In this document: piece by piece, positions 1-7,569 of the stretch
Position numbering within the stretch: the stretch's first letter is position 1
Layout: every line of letters begins with the position of its first letter
Source of the DNA: an uncultured Burkholderiales bacterium
GTDB taxonomy: Bacteria; Pseudomonadota; Gammaproteobacteria; Burkholderiales; Burkholderiaceae_C
NCBI GenBank assembly: GCA_903952885.1
Contig: CAJBHE010000178.1
Location: 1-33,455, forward strand
Direction of reading: 5' to 3'
DNA length: 33,455 nucleotides
The notes under the pieces: generated by a model
The model's database searches: none
Told to the model about the DNA's origin: nothing
Seen by the model: the letters and a program-made list of their open reading frames with translations, nothing else
Position numbers and translations under genes: made by a program

Positions 1-55
1 ATGACGGTCTTGAGGAGCCTTGCAGACACCTTTTTATTTTTAAGGCCTGCACCTC
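1..55. other. Short leader before the first permease
   Basis: I see no gene or clear promoter here. The T/A-rich CTTTTTATTTTTAAGG could belong to a promoter or to the end of an upstream transcript, but the window starts too close to tell. Confidence 0.3.
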
Positions 56-871
56 ATGGATTTCCAACCCCAACTGATTGTCGAACTTGCCACGCTAGGT
101 ATTTGCACTGGCTTTTTAGCGGGCTTGCTTGGCATTGGCGGTGGCATGGTGATGGTCCCTTTCATCACGTTCATGTTGTCGCATCGTGGTGTGGATGCCG
201 ACTTGGCTGTCAAGATGGCCATTGCCACCTCCATGGCTACCATCATCTTCACCTCGGTGTCTAGCGTGCGTGCGCACCACAAACGCGGTGCGGTGCGTTG
301 GGACCTCGTCAAAGGATTAGCGCCAGGCATTGTGCTGGGCAGCCTGATCAGCAGCTTGGGTGTGTTTGCGTTGCTCAAAGGCTCTTACTTGGCCATCTTC
401 TTTGGTTTGTTTGTGGGCTTTTCTGCCACCCAAATGTTCTTGGACAAAAAGCCAGCGGCCGCTCGCCAAGTGCCTGCCACAGCAGGCCTCATGGGCGCGG
501 GTGGTGTGATTGGCTTTATCTCTGGCTTGGTTGGTGCGGGCGGCGGTTTTATCAGCGTGCCATTCATGACCTGGTGCAATGTGGCGATTCATAACGCCGT
601 GGCCACCAGCGCAGCTCTGGGGTTTCCGATTGCGGTAGCCAACGTGGCGGGTTACATCGTCAGCGGCATGTCGGTGCAAGGCTTGCCTAACGATGCGTTT
701 GGCTTTATCTGGATGCCTGCCTTGGTCATCATTGCAGCATGCAGCGTTTTCACAGCGCCATTAGGTGCCAAAGCGGCGCACATGCTGCCGGTGAAAAAAC
801 TCAAACGCATATTTGCTAGCGTTTTGTATTTGCTGGCTGCCTACATGTTTTACAAAGGCTTGTCGGGCTGA
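56..871 (+). CDS. TauE/SafE-family membrane permease (DUF81)
   Basis: A 271-residue polytopic membrane protein. Two internally homologous halves each carry the family's glycine-rich loop, GLLGIGGGMVMVP near residue 25 and GLVGAGGGFISVP near residue 160, which is the classic TauE/SafE arrangement. Family members export sulfite, sulfoacetate or related small organic anions across the inner membrane. The substrate cannot be told from the sequence. The ATG at 56 fits the family's N-terminus; upstream there is only a weak AAGG, 12 bases away. Its stop codon directly abuts the stop of the convergent downstream gene. The family call is secure and the substrate unknown. Confidence 0.9.
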   Translation: MDFQPQLIVELATLGICTGFLAGLLGIGGGMVMVPFITFMLSHRGVDADLAVKMAIATSMATIIFTSVSSVRAHHKRGAVRWDLVKGLAPGIVLGSLISSLGVFALLKGSYLAIFFGLFVGFSATQMFLDKKPAAARQVPATAGLMGAGGVIGFISGLVGAGGGFISVPFMTWCNVAIHNAVATSAALGFPIAVANVAGYIVSGMSVQGLPNDAFGFIWMPALVIIAACSVFTAPLGAKAAHMLPVKKLKRIFASVLYLLAAYMFYKGLSG

Positions 872-1585
872 TCACTGAGGTACCAAGCACCACGGCGCTT
901 GGTACTCGACCAAGCCCATCCACAAGGCCCAGCCAGAGCTGACAGCCAAAGCGAGGCCTGCCAATCGCACACCCCATGCGCCATCGCCAGTGGCCATGAT
1001 TTGTCCACCACTCAGCCGCAGCCACACCCAAGGGCCAATGGTCAGCACCACGGCGCTGCCGAGTGCAAACAAAGCCATCACACCCGCGCCCTCTGAGGGA
1101 CTGTTGCTCAGTGCCGCGACCAAGAGTGCGCCATACAACAAACCGCAAGGCATCAAAGCCCACAACACTCCCAAGATAACCGGCCCACCGTTGCGCAGTT
1201 TGAGGTGAGCGGTCATGCTTTGCACACGCCGCCAAATGACACGGCCAAAGACTTCCAACCAAATGGGTTGCTCGCCACGCCAAAGCAACAAGCCACCCAT
1301 CATGAACGCCACGATGTGCAACATCGTCCAAACAGGTCTAAACACAGCCGACTGCGTGCTGAGCCAACCCACACCTTGCATGGTGCTGGCGGCCAACGCA
1401 CCCAACACGCTATAGCCGATGATGCGGCCTAGCTGAAACAGCAGCATGGCAGATACCCCCTGCCCGCCTGTTTGCTTTTGGGCGGCACGACCAATGCCAG
1501 CACAAGCCGCACCGCACATGGCCAAACAATGGGGCCCACCCGCAAGGCCCATAAGAAGTGCGGTGAGAGCCAACGTGGTGTTCAT
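872..1585 (-). CDS. TauE/SafE-DsbD_2-like membrane protein next to hemN
   Basis: A 237-residue protein with about six membrane segments. It has GGPHCLAMCGAACAG near residue 17 and MPCGLLYGALL near residue 145. Such HCxxMCG and PCG cysteine motifs are typical of the branch often annotated 'sulfite exporter TauE/SafE' or 'DsbD_2/cytochrome c biogenesis transmembrane region'. This branch often lies near cbb3 oxidase or copper genes, so a role in metal or thiol-redox handling for oxidase assembly is plausible but inferred. Its ATG overlaps the hemN stop by one base (TGATG), so the two genes are translationally coupled and probably share the FNR-controlled hemN promoter. Confidence 0.8.
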   Translation of the reverse strand: MNTTLALTALLMGLAGGPHCLAMCGAACAGIGRAAQKQTGGQGVSAMLLFQLGRIIGYSVLGALAASTMQGVGWLSTQSAVFRPVWTMLHIVAFMMGGLLLWRGEQPIWLEVFGRVIWRRVQSMTAHLKLRNGGPVILGVLWALMPCGLLYGALLVAALSNSPSEGAGVMALFALGSAVVLTIGPWVWLRLSGGQIMATGDGAWGVRLAGLALAVSSGWALWMGLVEYQAPWCLVPQ

Positions 1586-2973
1586 CAGATGATTTTAGAG
1601 AACCTTGCGCGGTTCTTGTCGGCTTGCAGGTATTTGTCAAACACCATGGCGACGCCACGCACAAAAAACCAACCTAGCTCGGTCACTTGAATGCCCGAGT
1701 CATCGAGGGTCAACAAACCTTGATCTTGCATGGCTGCCAAGCTTTCCAACTCGGGTGCAAAGTACTGTTTAAAGTCCACCAAGTGCGCCAACTCCACCGA
1801 TTCAAACAACACACTGCCTTGGCACATCAGGCCCATGATGACCGTGCGTCGCACCAAATCGTCACGCGAAAGCGCCATACCACGTGCCACAGGCAAACGG
1901 CCTTGGTTGAGCAAGTCGTAGTACTCATCCAAGGTCTTGACGTTTTGGCTGAAGGTCGGCCCCACACGCCCAATAGAAGACACGCCCAAAGCGATCAGGT
2001 CGCAATCGGGTTGTGTGCTGTAGCCCTGAAAGTTGCGGTGCAAACGGCCTTGTCGTTTGGCTACAGCCAGAGCGTCAGTAGGTAACGCAAAGTGATCCAT
2101 GCCCACATACACATAACCAGCGGCCATCAAAACGCGCATGGCACTCGACAGCATGAGCAACTTAGATTTAGCAGCCGGCAAGTCTTGTGCGTGAATACGG
2201 CGCTGTGGCTTAAAACGTTCGGGTAAATGCGCATAGGCGTACAAAGCAATACGATCAGGTCGCAGCTGGGTGACTTGCCCTAGCGTTCGCTCGAAGGTTT
2301 CGGGCGTTTGCATGGGCAAGCCATAAATCAAATCGATGTTGACCGACTCAAAGCCCAACACTCGCGAGGCAGCTACCAAATCAAACACCTGCTCTGCGGG
2401 TTGGATACGGTGTACGGCTTTTTGCACAGCCAGCTCAAAATCTTGTACCCCAAAGCTCAAGCGATTAAAGCCCTGCTCTGCCAGGGCAGCCAGACGTTCC
2501 TGCGTGACCGTGCGGGGGTCAATCTCCACGGAATATTCACCACCCGGTGCAAACTGAAAATTGTGACGCAACATGGCCATGAGCTTGGCTAATTCAGCAT
2601 CGCTCAAAAATGTAGGGCTGCCACCGCCTAGATGTAACTGCGACATCACTTGACCTTCGCCTAAGTGGGCAATGTTGAGGTTGACCTCGCGCTCAAGGTA
2701 TTGCAAGTATTCGGCCCCGCGCTCATGGTGCTTGGTGATGATCTTATTACAAGCACAGTAATAACAAAGCGACTCACAAAAAGGAATGTGGACATAAAGT
2801 GACAAAGGGTAGGCTTTTGCCCCCACACCATCTCGGCGCTGCTCAAGTGCTTGCAAGTAATCTGCCTCGCAAAACGCTTCCACAAATCGGTCAGCTGTGG
2901 GGTACGAGGTGTAGCGAGGACCGGTCACATCGTAACGTTGCAAGAGTTCTGGATTCAACACAAGAGAATGCAT
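1585..2973 (-). CDS. hemN: Oxygen-independent coproporphyrinogen III dehydrogenase
   Basis: A radical-SAM enzyme of 462 residues that converts coproporphyrinogen III to protoporphyrinogen IX without oxygen, keeping heme synthesis going in low oxygen. YVHIPFCESLCYYCACNKI carries the CxxxCxxC cluster motif plus the extra HemN cysteine, and GGGSPTFL follows. The N-terminal LLQRYDVTGPRYTSYPTADRF is diagnostic of true HemN rather than HemW. I place the start at ATG 2973 instead of 3000: an AGGTG Shine-Dalgarno lies 7 bases upstream, and the predicted transcription start (about 2991) lies downstream of 3000. It is divergent from fnr across a shared FNR box and overlaps the next gene by one base. 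Confidence 0.96.
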   Translation of the reverse strand: MHSLVLNPELLQRYDVTGPRYTSYPTADRFVEAFCEADYLQALEQRRDGVGAKAYPLSLYVHIPFCESLCYYCACNKIITKHHERGAEYLQYLEREVNLNIAHLGEGQVMSQLHLGGGSPTFLSDAELAKLMAMLRHNFQFAPGGEYSVEIDPRTVTQERLAALAEQGFNRLSFGVQDFELAVQKAVHRIQPAEQVFDLVAASRVLGFESVNIDLIYGLPMQTPETFERTLGQVTQLRPDRIALYAYAHLPERFKPQRRIHAQDLPAAKSKLLMLSSAMRVLMAAGYVYVGMDHFALPTDALAVAKRQGRLHRNFQGYSTQPDCDLIALGVSSIGRVGPTFSQNVKTLDEYYDLLNQGRLPVARGMALSRDDLVRRTVIMGLMCQGSVLFESVELAHLVDFKQYFAPELESLAAMQDQGLLTLDDSGIQVTELGWFFVRGVAMVFDKYLQADKNRARFSKII

Positions 2974-2998
2974 AAGTTCACACCTAAATATGCGCTCC

Positions 2999-3039
2999 AT
3001 AATAGATGTGTCGGTGTTTTAAAAGTTGACCTGTATCAA
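2999..3039 (-). promoter_or_regulatory. FNR-dependent hemN promoter and shared hemN/fnr FNR box
   Basis: TTGACCTGTATCAA at 3026-3039 matches the FNR consensus TTGAT-N4-ATCAA at all but one position. On the minus strand a -10 element, TATTAT, lies at 3004-2999. This puts the box centre about 40.5 bases upstream of the predicted transcription start, within one base of the class II activator position (-41.5). For fnr on the plus strand the box ends only 21 bases before the ATG, too close to activate in the usual way, so autorepression is the likelier effect there. The geometry is read directly from the sequence; activity is inferred. Confidence 0.82.
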
Positions 3040-3060
3040 CACAAATGACTGTTCACACCC

Positions 3061-3786
3061 ATGAATCCCATCAGCATCAAAGTCGCCTGTTCTAACTGCA
3101 ATTTGCGTGAGCTCTGCATGCCACTAGGTTTAAGCGAGAGCGAGATGGAGCGTGTAGATGATGTGGTGGCGACGCGACGCAAAGTGGCGCGTGGCGACAA
3201 CTTGTTTAGAAACGGCGACAAGTTCAATGCGCTGTATGCCATCCGAACAGGCTTTTTCAAAACACGCATCTCTGCTGAAGACGGTCGAGACCAAGTGACG
3301 GGATTTCAAATGGCGGGTGAAATCATTGGCTTGGACGGTATTGTCAGCGACCACCACACCTGTGATGCCGTGGCGCTAGAAGATGCAGAAGTTTGTGTGA
3401 TGCCGTTTGATCGAATCGAAGAACTCTCACGCGAAATCACCTCGTTGCAACGTCATGTGCACAAGATCATGAGCCGCGAAATTGTGCGTGAAAACGGTGT
3501 GATGTTGTTGCTAGGTAGTATGCGCGCCGAAGAACGCTTAGCAGCCTTCTTGCTAAATTTGGTGCAACGCTTGCACGCAAGGGGCTTTTCGCAGACAGAG
3601 CTGGTGTTGCGCATGACGCGCGAAGAGATTGGCAGTTATTTGGGTCTCAAACTCGAGACCGTCAGCCGCACGTTTTCAAAGTTTGTGGATGACGGTTTGG
3701 TAGAAGTCAAGCAACGCTATGTCCGAATTTTGAATCCTGAGGGACTCAAGCAGATCATGAATTCACAAAACTGCCAAACCAATTAA
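3061..3786 (+). CDS. fnr: FNR-family oxygen-sensing transcription regulator
   Basis: A 241-residue CRP/FNR regulator. Cysteines 10, 13 and 19 (Cx2Cx5C) plus Cys101 match the four ligands of the oxygen-labile [4Fe-4S] cluster of E. coli FNR (C20, C23, C29, C122). A cyclic-nucleotide-like beta-barrel follows, then a helix-turn-helix whose recognition helix reads ETVSR. The E..SR pattern is what reads TTGAT half-sites, and such sites occur three times nearby. It should switch on the cbb3, hemN and usp genes when oxygen falls. The ATG at 3061 is well placed. Its TAA abuts the stop codon of the convergent 79-residue gene with no spacing. Confidence 0.95.
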   Translation: MNPISIKVACSNCNLRELCMPLGLSESEMERVDDVVATRRKVARGDNLFRNGDKFNALYAIRTGFFKTRISAEDGRDQVTGFQMAGEIIGLDGIVSDHHTCDAVALEDAEVCVMPFDRIEELSREITSLQRHVHKIMSREIVRENGVMLLLGSMRAEERLAAFLLNLVQRLHARGFSQTELVLRMTREEIGSYLGLKLETVSRTFSKFVDDGLVEVKQRYVRILNPEGLKQIMNSQNCQTN

Positions 3787-4026
3787 TTAAACAGCAGCTG
3801 CCTCGAAGGGCGACAGCGACAGCAATGTTGTCAATGCACTTGATGCCGAAGTGATGGTCCAAAACACAAAGAAGGACAATGTGTAAACGCCCTGCCGCGA
3901 CATTTCAATGGGATGACCAAACCATTGAAGATCTTGCGGATCGACAAAGGCAAACACGAACATTTCTAGTACACCCGCCACCAAAAAGGCGGGCCATACG
4001 ATCCACATCATTCGTTGAGCCAACAT
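3787..4026 (-). CDS. Small uncharacterised membrane protein ending the cbb3 operon
   Basis: A 79-residue protein with two likely membrane helices (about residues 6-28 and 46-68), joined by a short loop with charged and aromatic residues (DPQDLQWFGHPIEMSR). I do not recognise a named family. A clear AGGAG lies 8 bases before the ATG, so it is probably a real gene. It lies 56 bases downstream of fixH on the same strand and is likely the last cistron of the cbb3 cluster. Its stop codon touches that of fnr. Context suggests a role in oxidase assembly, stability or membrane sensing, but nothing in the sequence proves one. Confidence 0.75.
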   Translation of the reverse strand: MLAQRMMWIVWPAFLVAGVLEMFVFAFVDPQDLQWFGHPIEMSRQGVYTLSFFVFWTITSASSALTTLLSLSPFEAAAV

Positions 4027-4082
4027 TTGAATTCTCCTGAAAAGGAATTTGCTTCAGTTTAAGCGCTGATGATGTCGTGCAC

Positions 4083-4373
4083 TCATGGGGTTTTCGTGAG
4101 GGACTCGGCCTTGGCTGAATCGGGCTTTGGCGTGACCACATGATTACGCGACTGCATGGCAGGTGCGAGCTGAAGGTCTTTTTCAGCGGCCAGGGTTTTG
4201 TTGATCTCCAAGCCACGTTTGTAATAATCGTCCGCAATCACAGGGTCAGGCCTACCAATGGCAATACCCAAGGTAATAAAGCCAGCCACGATGACTGCAG
4301 AAGGCCCGGCGATGATGAGCCAGACGTGGCCATATCGCCACCAAGGTTTGGTATCGGTTGTTTGTTGTTTCAT
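4083..4373 (-). CDS. ccoH: FixH/CcoH-like cbb3 oxidase assembly protein, short form
   Basis: A 96-residue protein with one membrane anchor (about residues 16-39) followed by the FixH signature DDYYKRGLEINKTLA near residue 48. FixH/CcoH binds assembling cbb3 oxidase and is needed for its stability or copper insertion. The protein ends soon after the signature in a Pro/Lys-rich tail (VVTPKPDSAKAESLTKTP). The periplasmic beta-domain of longer family members is absent. Downstream bases in other frames do not continue it, so this is not an obvious frameshift. It starts 6 bases after ccoG. The family call rests on the signature and the operon position. Confidence 0.82.
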   Translation of the reverse strand: MKQQTTDTKPWWRYGHVWLIIAGPSAVIVAGFITLGIAIGRPDPVIADDYYKRGLEINKTLAAEKDLQLAPAMQSRNHVVTPKPDSAKAESLTKTP

Positions 4374-4379
4374 GATGAA

Positions 4380-5828
4380 TTACCTAGGAACGATGAACAC
4401 AGATTTTTCGATCACAAACTCGTTACTGCCCTGCGCCTGAATTTCAAACATGATTTTGTGGGACCCACTCTCAACAGAGCCATAGGGAATATCAGCACGC
4501 AGAACAATCCAGCGGGCTTGAGCAGGGTCAACCATCACTTCAGTGTCAGTGATGATTTTCAGGTTCGGTAAGCCTTTCACGGACAAACGATAGGTCTGCG
4601 CATTTTCAGCCGCGTTCATGATCTGTAAACGATAAACGTTTTCTAATGTGCCGTCCTCGGTGATGCGCGAGAGTGTGGAGCGGTCACGCACAACATCCAC
4701 CTTGAACGGCGTGCGTAAACTGAGTGAGACCAACAAACCCACTGTCACCGCGACCAAAATCATGGTGTAAATCTGGATGCGAGGACGCATCAAACGTTGC
4801 CGCATTTGATTCGACGTCCATTGGTTGTCAATCGCGTTTTGCGTGGTGTAACGCACCAAGCCACGGGCATATCCGAGCTTGTCCATTACGGTGTCGCAAA
4901 CATCAGCACAAGCACCGCAGCCAATACATTCATACTGCAATCCATCGCGAATATCGATTCCTGTTGGGCAAACCTGCACGCACAAGCTGCAATCAACGCA
5001 AGCGCCTAAGTTCAACAAGCTTGCATCGGCACTTTTGGCGCGTGGTCCTCGGGGCTCGCCACGCGCTGCGTCATAAGTCACGATGAGTGTGTCGTTGTCA
5101 AACATGGCACTTTGAAAGCGCGCGTACGGGCACATGTATTTACAAACTTGTTCGCGCATGAAGCCTGCGTTGCCATAAGTGGCAAAGGCGTAGAAGAAAA
5201 CCCAGAAAACTTCCCATGAACTCATTTGAGTCAGGAAGAACTCCGTCGCCAATTCATGAATCGGCGTGAAGTAGCCTACAAAAGTAAAGCCCGTCCAGAT
5301 CGATAAAAAGATCCAGATGATGTGCTTGTAACATTTTTTGACCAGTTTCTCCATCGAGAAATTGGCGTCATCCAAGCGCATACGGGCTGAACGGTCACCT
5401 TCGACCTTACGTTCAATCCATAAGAATATTTCACTGTACACAGTTTGTGGACAGGCATAGCCACACCACAAGCGACCGGCCACGGCGGTGAACAAAAACA
5501 GCGCCAAGGCTGAGATCACCAGCAGTCCTGTGAGATAAATGAAGTCTTGTGGGTACAAGACCAAACCAAAAATATAAAAGCGGCGTGATGCCAAATCAAA
5601 CAACACCGCCTGGCGTGTGCCCCATTCAAACCAAGGCAAGCCGTAAAAAACCAATTGCGTCAGGACAACCAAAATCCAACGCCAATAGGCAAAGACGCCC
5701 TCGACAGAGCGAGGGTAGATTTTTTGAGATGCAGCATAAAGCGAAACCATCGCCTCGTCCGCAGAGCCCGAGGGCTCTGGAACGATGGGGATGGTTTTGC
5801 GCTGCTTAGCGTCATCAGCAGAATTCAA
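4380..5828 (-). CDS. ccoG: cbb3 oxidase accessory ferredoxin-like protein CcoG
   Basis: A 482-residue membrane iron-sulfur protein (FixG/RdxA family). CcoG proteins are linked to copper reduction for cbb3 maturation. Visible motifs are WCGYACPQTVYSE after the first helices, CKYMCPY mid-protein, and two adjacent 4Fe-4S motifs, CVDCSLCVQVCP and CIGCGACADVCD. Several helices follow, then a C-terminal Ig-like domain with VYRLQIMNAAENAQ. The start codon is TTG at 5828. An AAGG Shine-Dalgarno overlaps the end of ccoP just upstream, which argues for translational coupling and for this non-ATG start. ATG at codon 27 would remove only a variable N-terminus and remains an alternative. Confidence 0.95.
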   Translation of the reverse strand: MNSADDAKQRKTIPIVPEPSGSADEAMVSLYAASQKIYPRSVEGVFAYWRWILVVLTQLVFYGLPWFEWGTRQAVLFDLASRRFYIFGLVLYPQDFIYLTGLLVISALALFLFTAVAGRLWCGYACPQTVYSEIFLWIERKVEGDRSARMRLDDANFSMEKLVKKCYKHIIWIFLSIWTGFTFVGYFTPIHELATEFFLTQMSSWEVFWVFFYAFATYGNAGFMREQVCKYMCPYARFQSAMFDNDTLIVTYDAARGEPRGPRAKSADASLLNLGACVDCSLCVQVCPTGIDIRDGLQYECIGCGACADVCDTVMDKLGYARGLVRYTTQNAIDNQWTSNQMRQRLMRPRIQIYTMILVAVTVGLLVSLSLRTPFKVDVVRDRSTLSRITEDGTLENVYRLQIMNAAENAQTYRLSVKGLPNLKIITDTEVMVDPAQARWIVLRADIPYGSVESGSHKIMFEIQAQGSNEFVIEKSVFIVPR

Positions 5829-5834
5829 AGTGTT

Positions 5835-6755
5835 TTACCTTGTGGCCGCGGGTTTGTTAGAGAAGCCCCAAACATAGGCCGTCAACACATGGATTTGCGA
5901 CGCTGTCAAACGGCCTTCTTGCGCTGGCATTTGATTGACTTTACCGTTGTTAATCATCGCCGTGATGGCTTCTTCGCCCCAGCCATGCAACCAGATTTTG
6001 TCGGTGAGGTTGGCTGAGCCCATGGCTTGCATGCCAGCACCATCAGGCCCGTGACAGGCAGCACACGCGCCAAACTTACCTTTACCCAAAGCAGCACGCA
6101 CGGAGTCGTGTGGACTACCCGACAGGCTCAACACATAGTGTGAGACATTGCGAATGTCGTCAGGCGCGCCCACGGCAGCTGCCATAGGTGGCATTTGACC
6201 GATACGGCCTTTTGTCAAAGTCTCTTTGATTTTTTCTGTAGTCCCACCATGCAACCAGTCCTTGTCGGTCAGGTTAGGAAAGCCCTTTGAGCCTCGTGCA
6301 TCAGAGCCGTGACATTGGGCGCAGTTGTTCATGAACAAACGCTCGCCTACCGCCATGGCTTTGGGGTCTTGAGACAGTTGCTCTGGGGTTTGTGCGTTGA
6401 AGGCGGCATACAAAGGCTCGAGGTCTTTGTTGGCCTTGGCCACTTCGGCCTCGTATTGACCTTCAGATGTCCAGCCCAACTTGCCAGCGAAGCTACCCAA
6501 GCCTGGGTAAGCAATGCCGTACACCACAGCAAACACCATGGTAATGATGAACAACCACAACCACCAACGTGGCAGCGGATTGTTCATTTCGCGCAGGTCT
6601 TCGTCCCACACGTGGCCGGTTGTGCCGTCGATTGGATCGTGTGCGCCCACTTTGACTTTTGCTGAAAACCAGAGCAACAGCGCACAATAAACGACGCCCA
6701 AAATAGAGATGCCGGCCACGAAGATCGACCAAAAATTACTTGTGAAATCACTCAT
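5835..6755 (-). CDS. ccoP: cbb3 cytochrome c oxidase diheme subunit III
   Basis: A 306-residue membrane-anchored diheme cytochrome c that passes electrons to CcoO and CcoN. It has two N-terminal hydrophobic segments (about residues 9-31 and 63-85) around the conserved DGTTGHVWDEDLREMNNPLPRWW stretch. Two periplasmic c-type heme domains follow: CAQCH at residues 145-149 with Met in QMPPM near 188, and CAACH at 231-235 with Met in QMPAQ near 275. Length and layout are standard. It lies 30 bases after ccoQ and 6 bases before ccoG. Confidence 0.97.
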   Translation of the reverse strand: MSDFTSNFWSIFVAGISILGVVYCALLLWFSAKVKVGAHDPIDGTTGHVWDEDLREMNNPLPRWWLWLFIITMVFAVVYGIAYPGLGSFAGKLGWTSEGQYEAEVAKANKDLEPLYAAFNAQTPEQLSQDPKAMAVGERLFMNNCAQCHGSDARGSKGFPNLTDKDWLHGGTTEKIKETLTKGRIGQMPPMAAAVGAPDDIRNVSHYVLSLSGSPHDSVRAALGKGKFGACAACHGPDGAGMQAMGSANLTDKIWLHGWGEEAITAMINNGKVNQMPAQEGRLTASQIHVLTAYVWGFSNKPAATR

Positions 6756-6785
6756 GATTCGATTCCTTTACAAAGGCCTATGGCC

Positions 6786-6923
6786 TTAGTCTTGATCGAG
6801 GGGCAGCCTCGAGGCAACCTCAAAATCTTCTTTGTTACGTCTAGAAAAAGTCCACACCAAGATGCCGATGAACACAGCAAATGAGAGCACCGTGGTGATG
6901 ACGCGCAGATCATTGACATCCAT
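6786..6923 (-). CDS. ccoQ: cbb3 oxidase small subunit CcoQ (missed by the ORF track)
   Basis: A 45-residue ORF absent from the supplied track because of its length. It translates as MDVNDLRVITTVLSFAVFIG, followed by ILVWTFSRRNKEDFEVASRL and PLDQD. A single membrane helix (about residues 8-26) is followed by a basic/acidic cytoplasmic tail with the FSRRNKEDFEEA-like motif typical of CcoQ. The Shine-Dalgarno AAGGAGG is the strongest in the operon. CcoQ stabilises the cbb3 complex. It sits 12 bases after ccoO and 30 before ccoP, the canonical position. The track's ORF at 6752-6973 is a different frame and is not a gene. Confidence 0.95.
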   Translation of the reverse strand: MDVNDLRVITTVLSFAVFIGILVWTFSRRNKEDFEVASRLPLDQD

Positions 6924-6935
6924 GAATGTGCCTCC

Positions 6936-7559
6936 TTATTTGAGCGCGAGGCCAAGGGATTGAAGGAAAGCAATCACTGCTTCGATCTCAGTTTTACCTG
7001 TGACTTCCTCTGTCGCCTTAGCGATTTCTTCATCTGTGTAAGGCACCCCCACTGAGCGCAAGGCTTTCATGTGTGAAGGCAAGTCATCGGCATCAACCAA
7101 GTTTTTGGCCAACCATGGGTATTCGGGCATGTTGGACTCAGGCACAAGATCGCGAGGGTTGTTCAAGTGGACACGATGCCATTCGTCACTGTACTTGCCC
7201 CCCACGCGAGCCAAGTCTGGACCGGTTCGCTTGCTACCCCATTGGAAGGGGTGGTCATACACAGACTCGCCAGCCACAGAGTAGTGACCATAGCGCAAAG
7301 TTTCTGCACGGAACGGACGGATCATTTGTGAATGGCAGTTGTAGCACCCTTCGCGGATGTAAACATCGCGCCCCGCCAGTTGCAAGGCTGTCAAAGGCTT
7401 TACACCCGTCACAGGCTCGGTGGTAGATTTTTGGAAGAACAATGGGACGATCTCAACCAGTCCGCCGAAAGCAACGGCAATCAAGATCAACACAATCATC
7501 AAAAAGTTATTGGTCTCCACGCTCGCGTGGGAGAAGCCTTTGGAATTGTTATCAGACAT
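6936..7559 (-). CDS. ccoO: cbb3 cytochrome c oxidase monoheme subunit II
   Basis: A 207-residue membrane-anchored monoheme cytochrome c. An N-terminal helix (about residues 18-40) precedes the heme c site [18 protein letters not shown] near residue 70. The distal region [12 protein letters not shown] supplies the Met ligand. CcoO relays electrons from CcoP to the CcoN catalytic subunit. Length is typical of the family. It starts 10 bases after ccoN and ends 12 bases before ccoQ, on one transcript. Confidence 0.97.
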   Translation of the reverse strand: MSDNNSKGFSHASVETNNFLMIVLILIAVAFGGLVEIVPLFFQKSTTEPVTGVKPLTALQLAGRDVYIREGCYNCHSQMIRPFRAETLRYGHYSVAGESVYDHPFQWGSKRTGPDLARVGGKYSDEWHRVHLNNPRDLVPESNMPEYPWLAKNLVDADDLPSHMKALRSVGVPYTDEEIAKATEEVTGKTEIEAVIAFLQSLGLALK

Positions 7560-7569
7560 GTATTTCTCC

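Noticed and set aside
6752-6973. Minus-strand 73-residue ORF in the ccoP-ccoO gap
   Set aside because: It is a shadow in another frame; the real gene there is the 45-residue ccoQ at 6786-6923 with a strong ribosome site.
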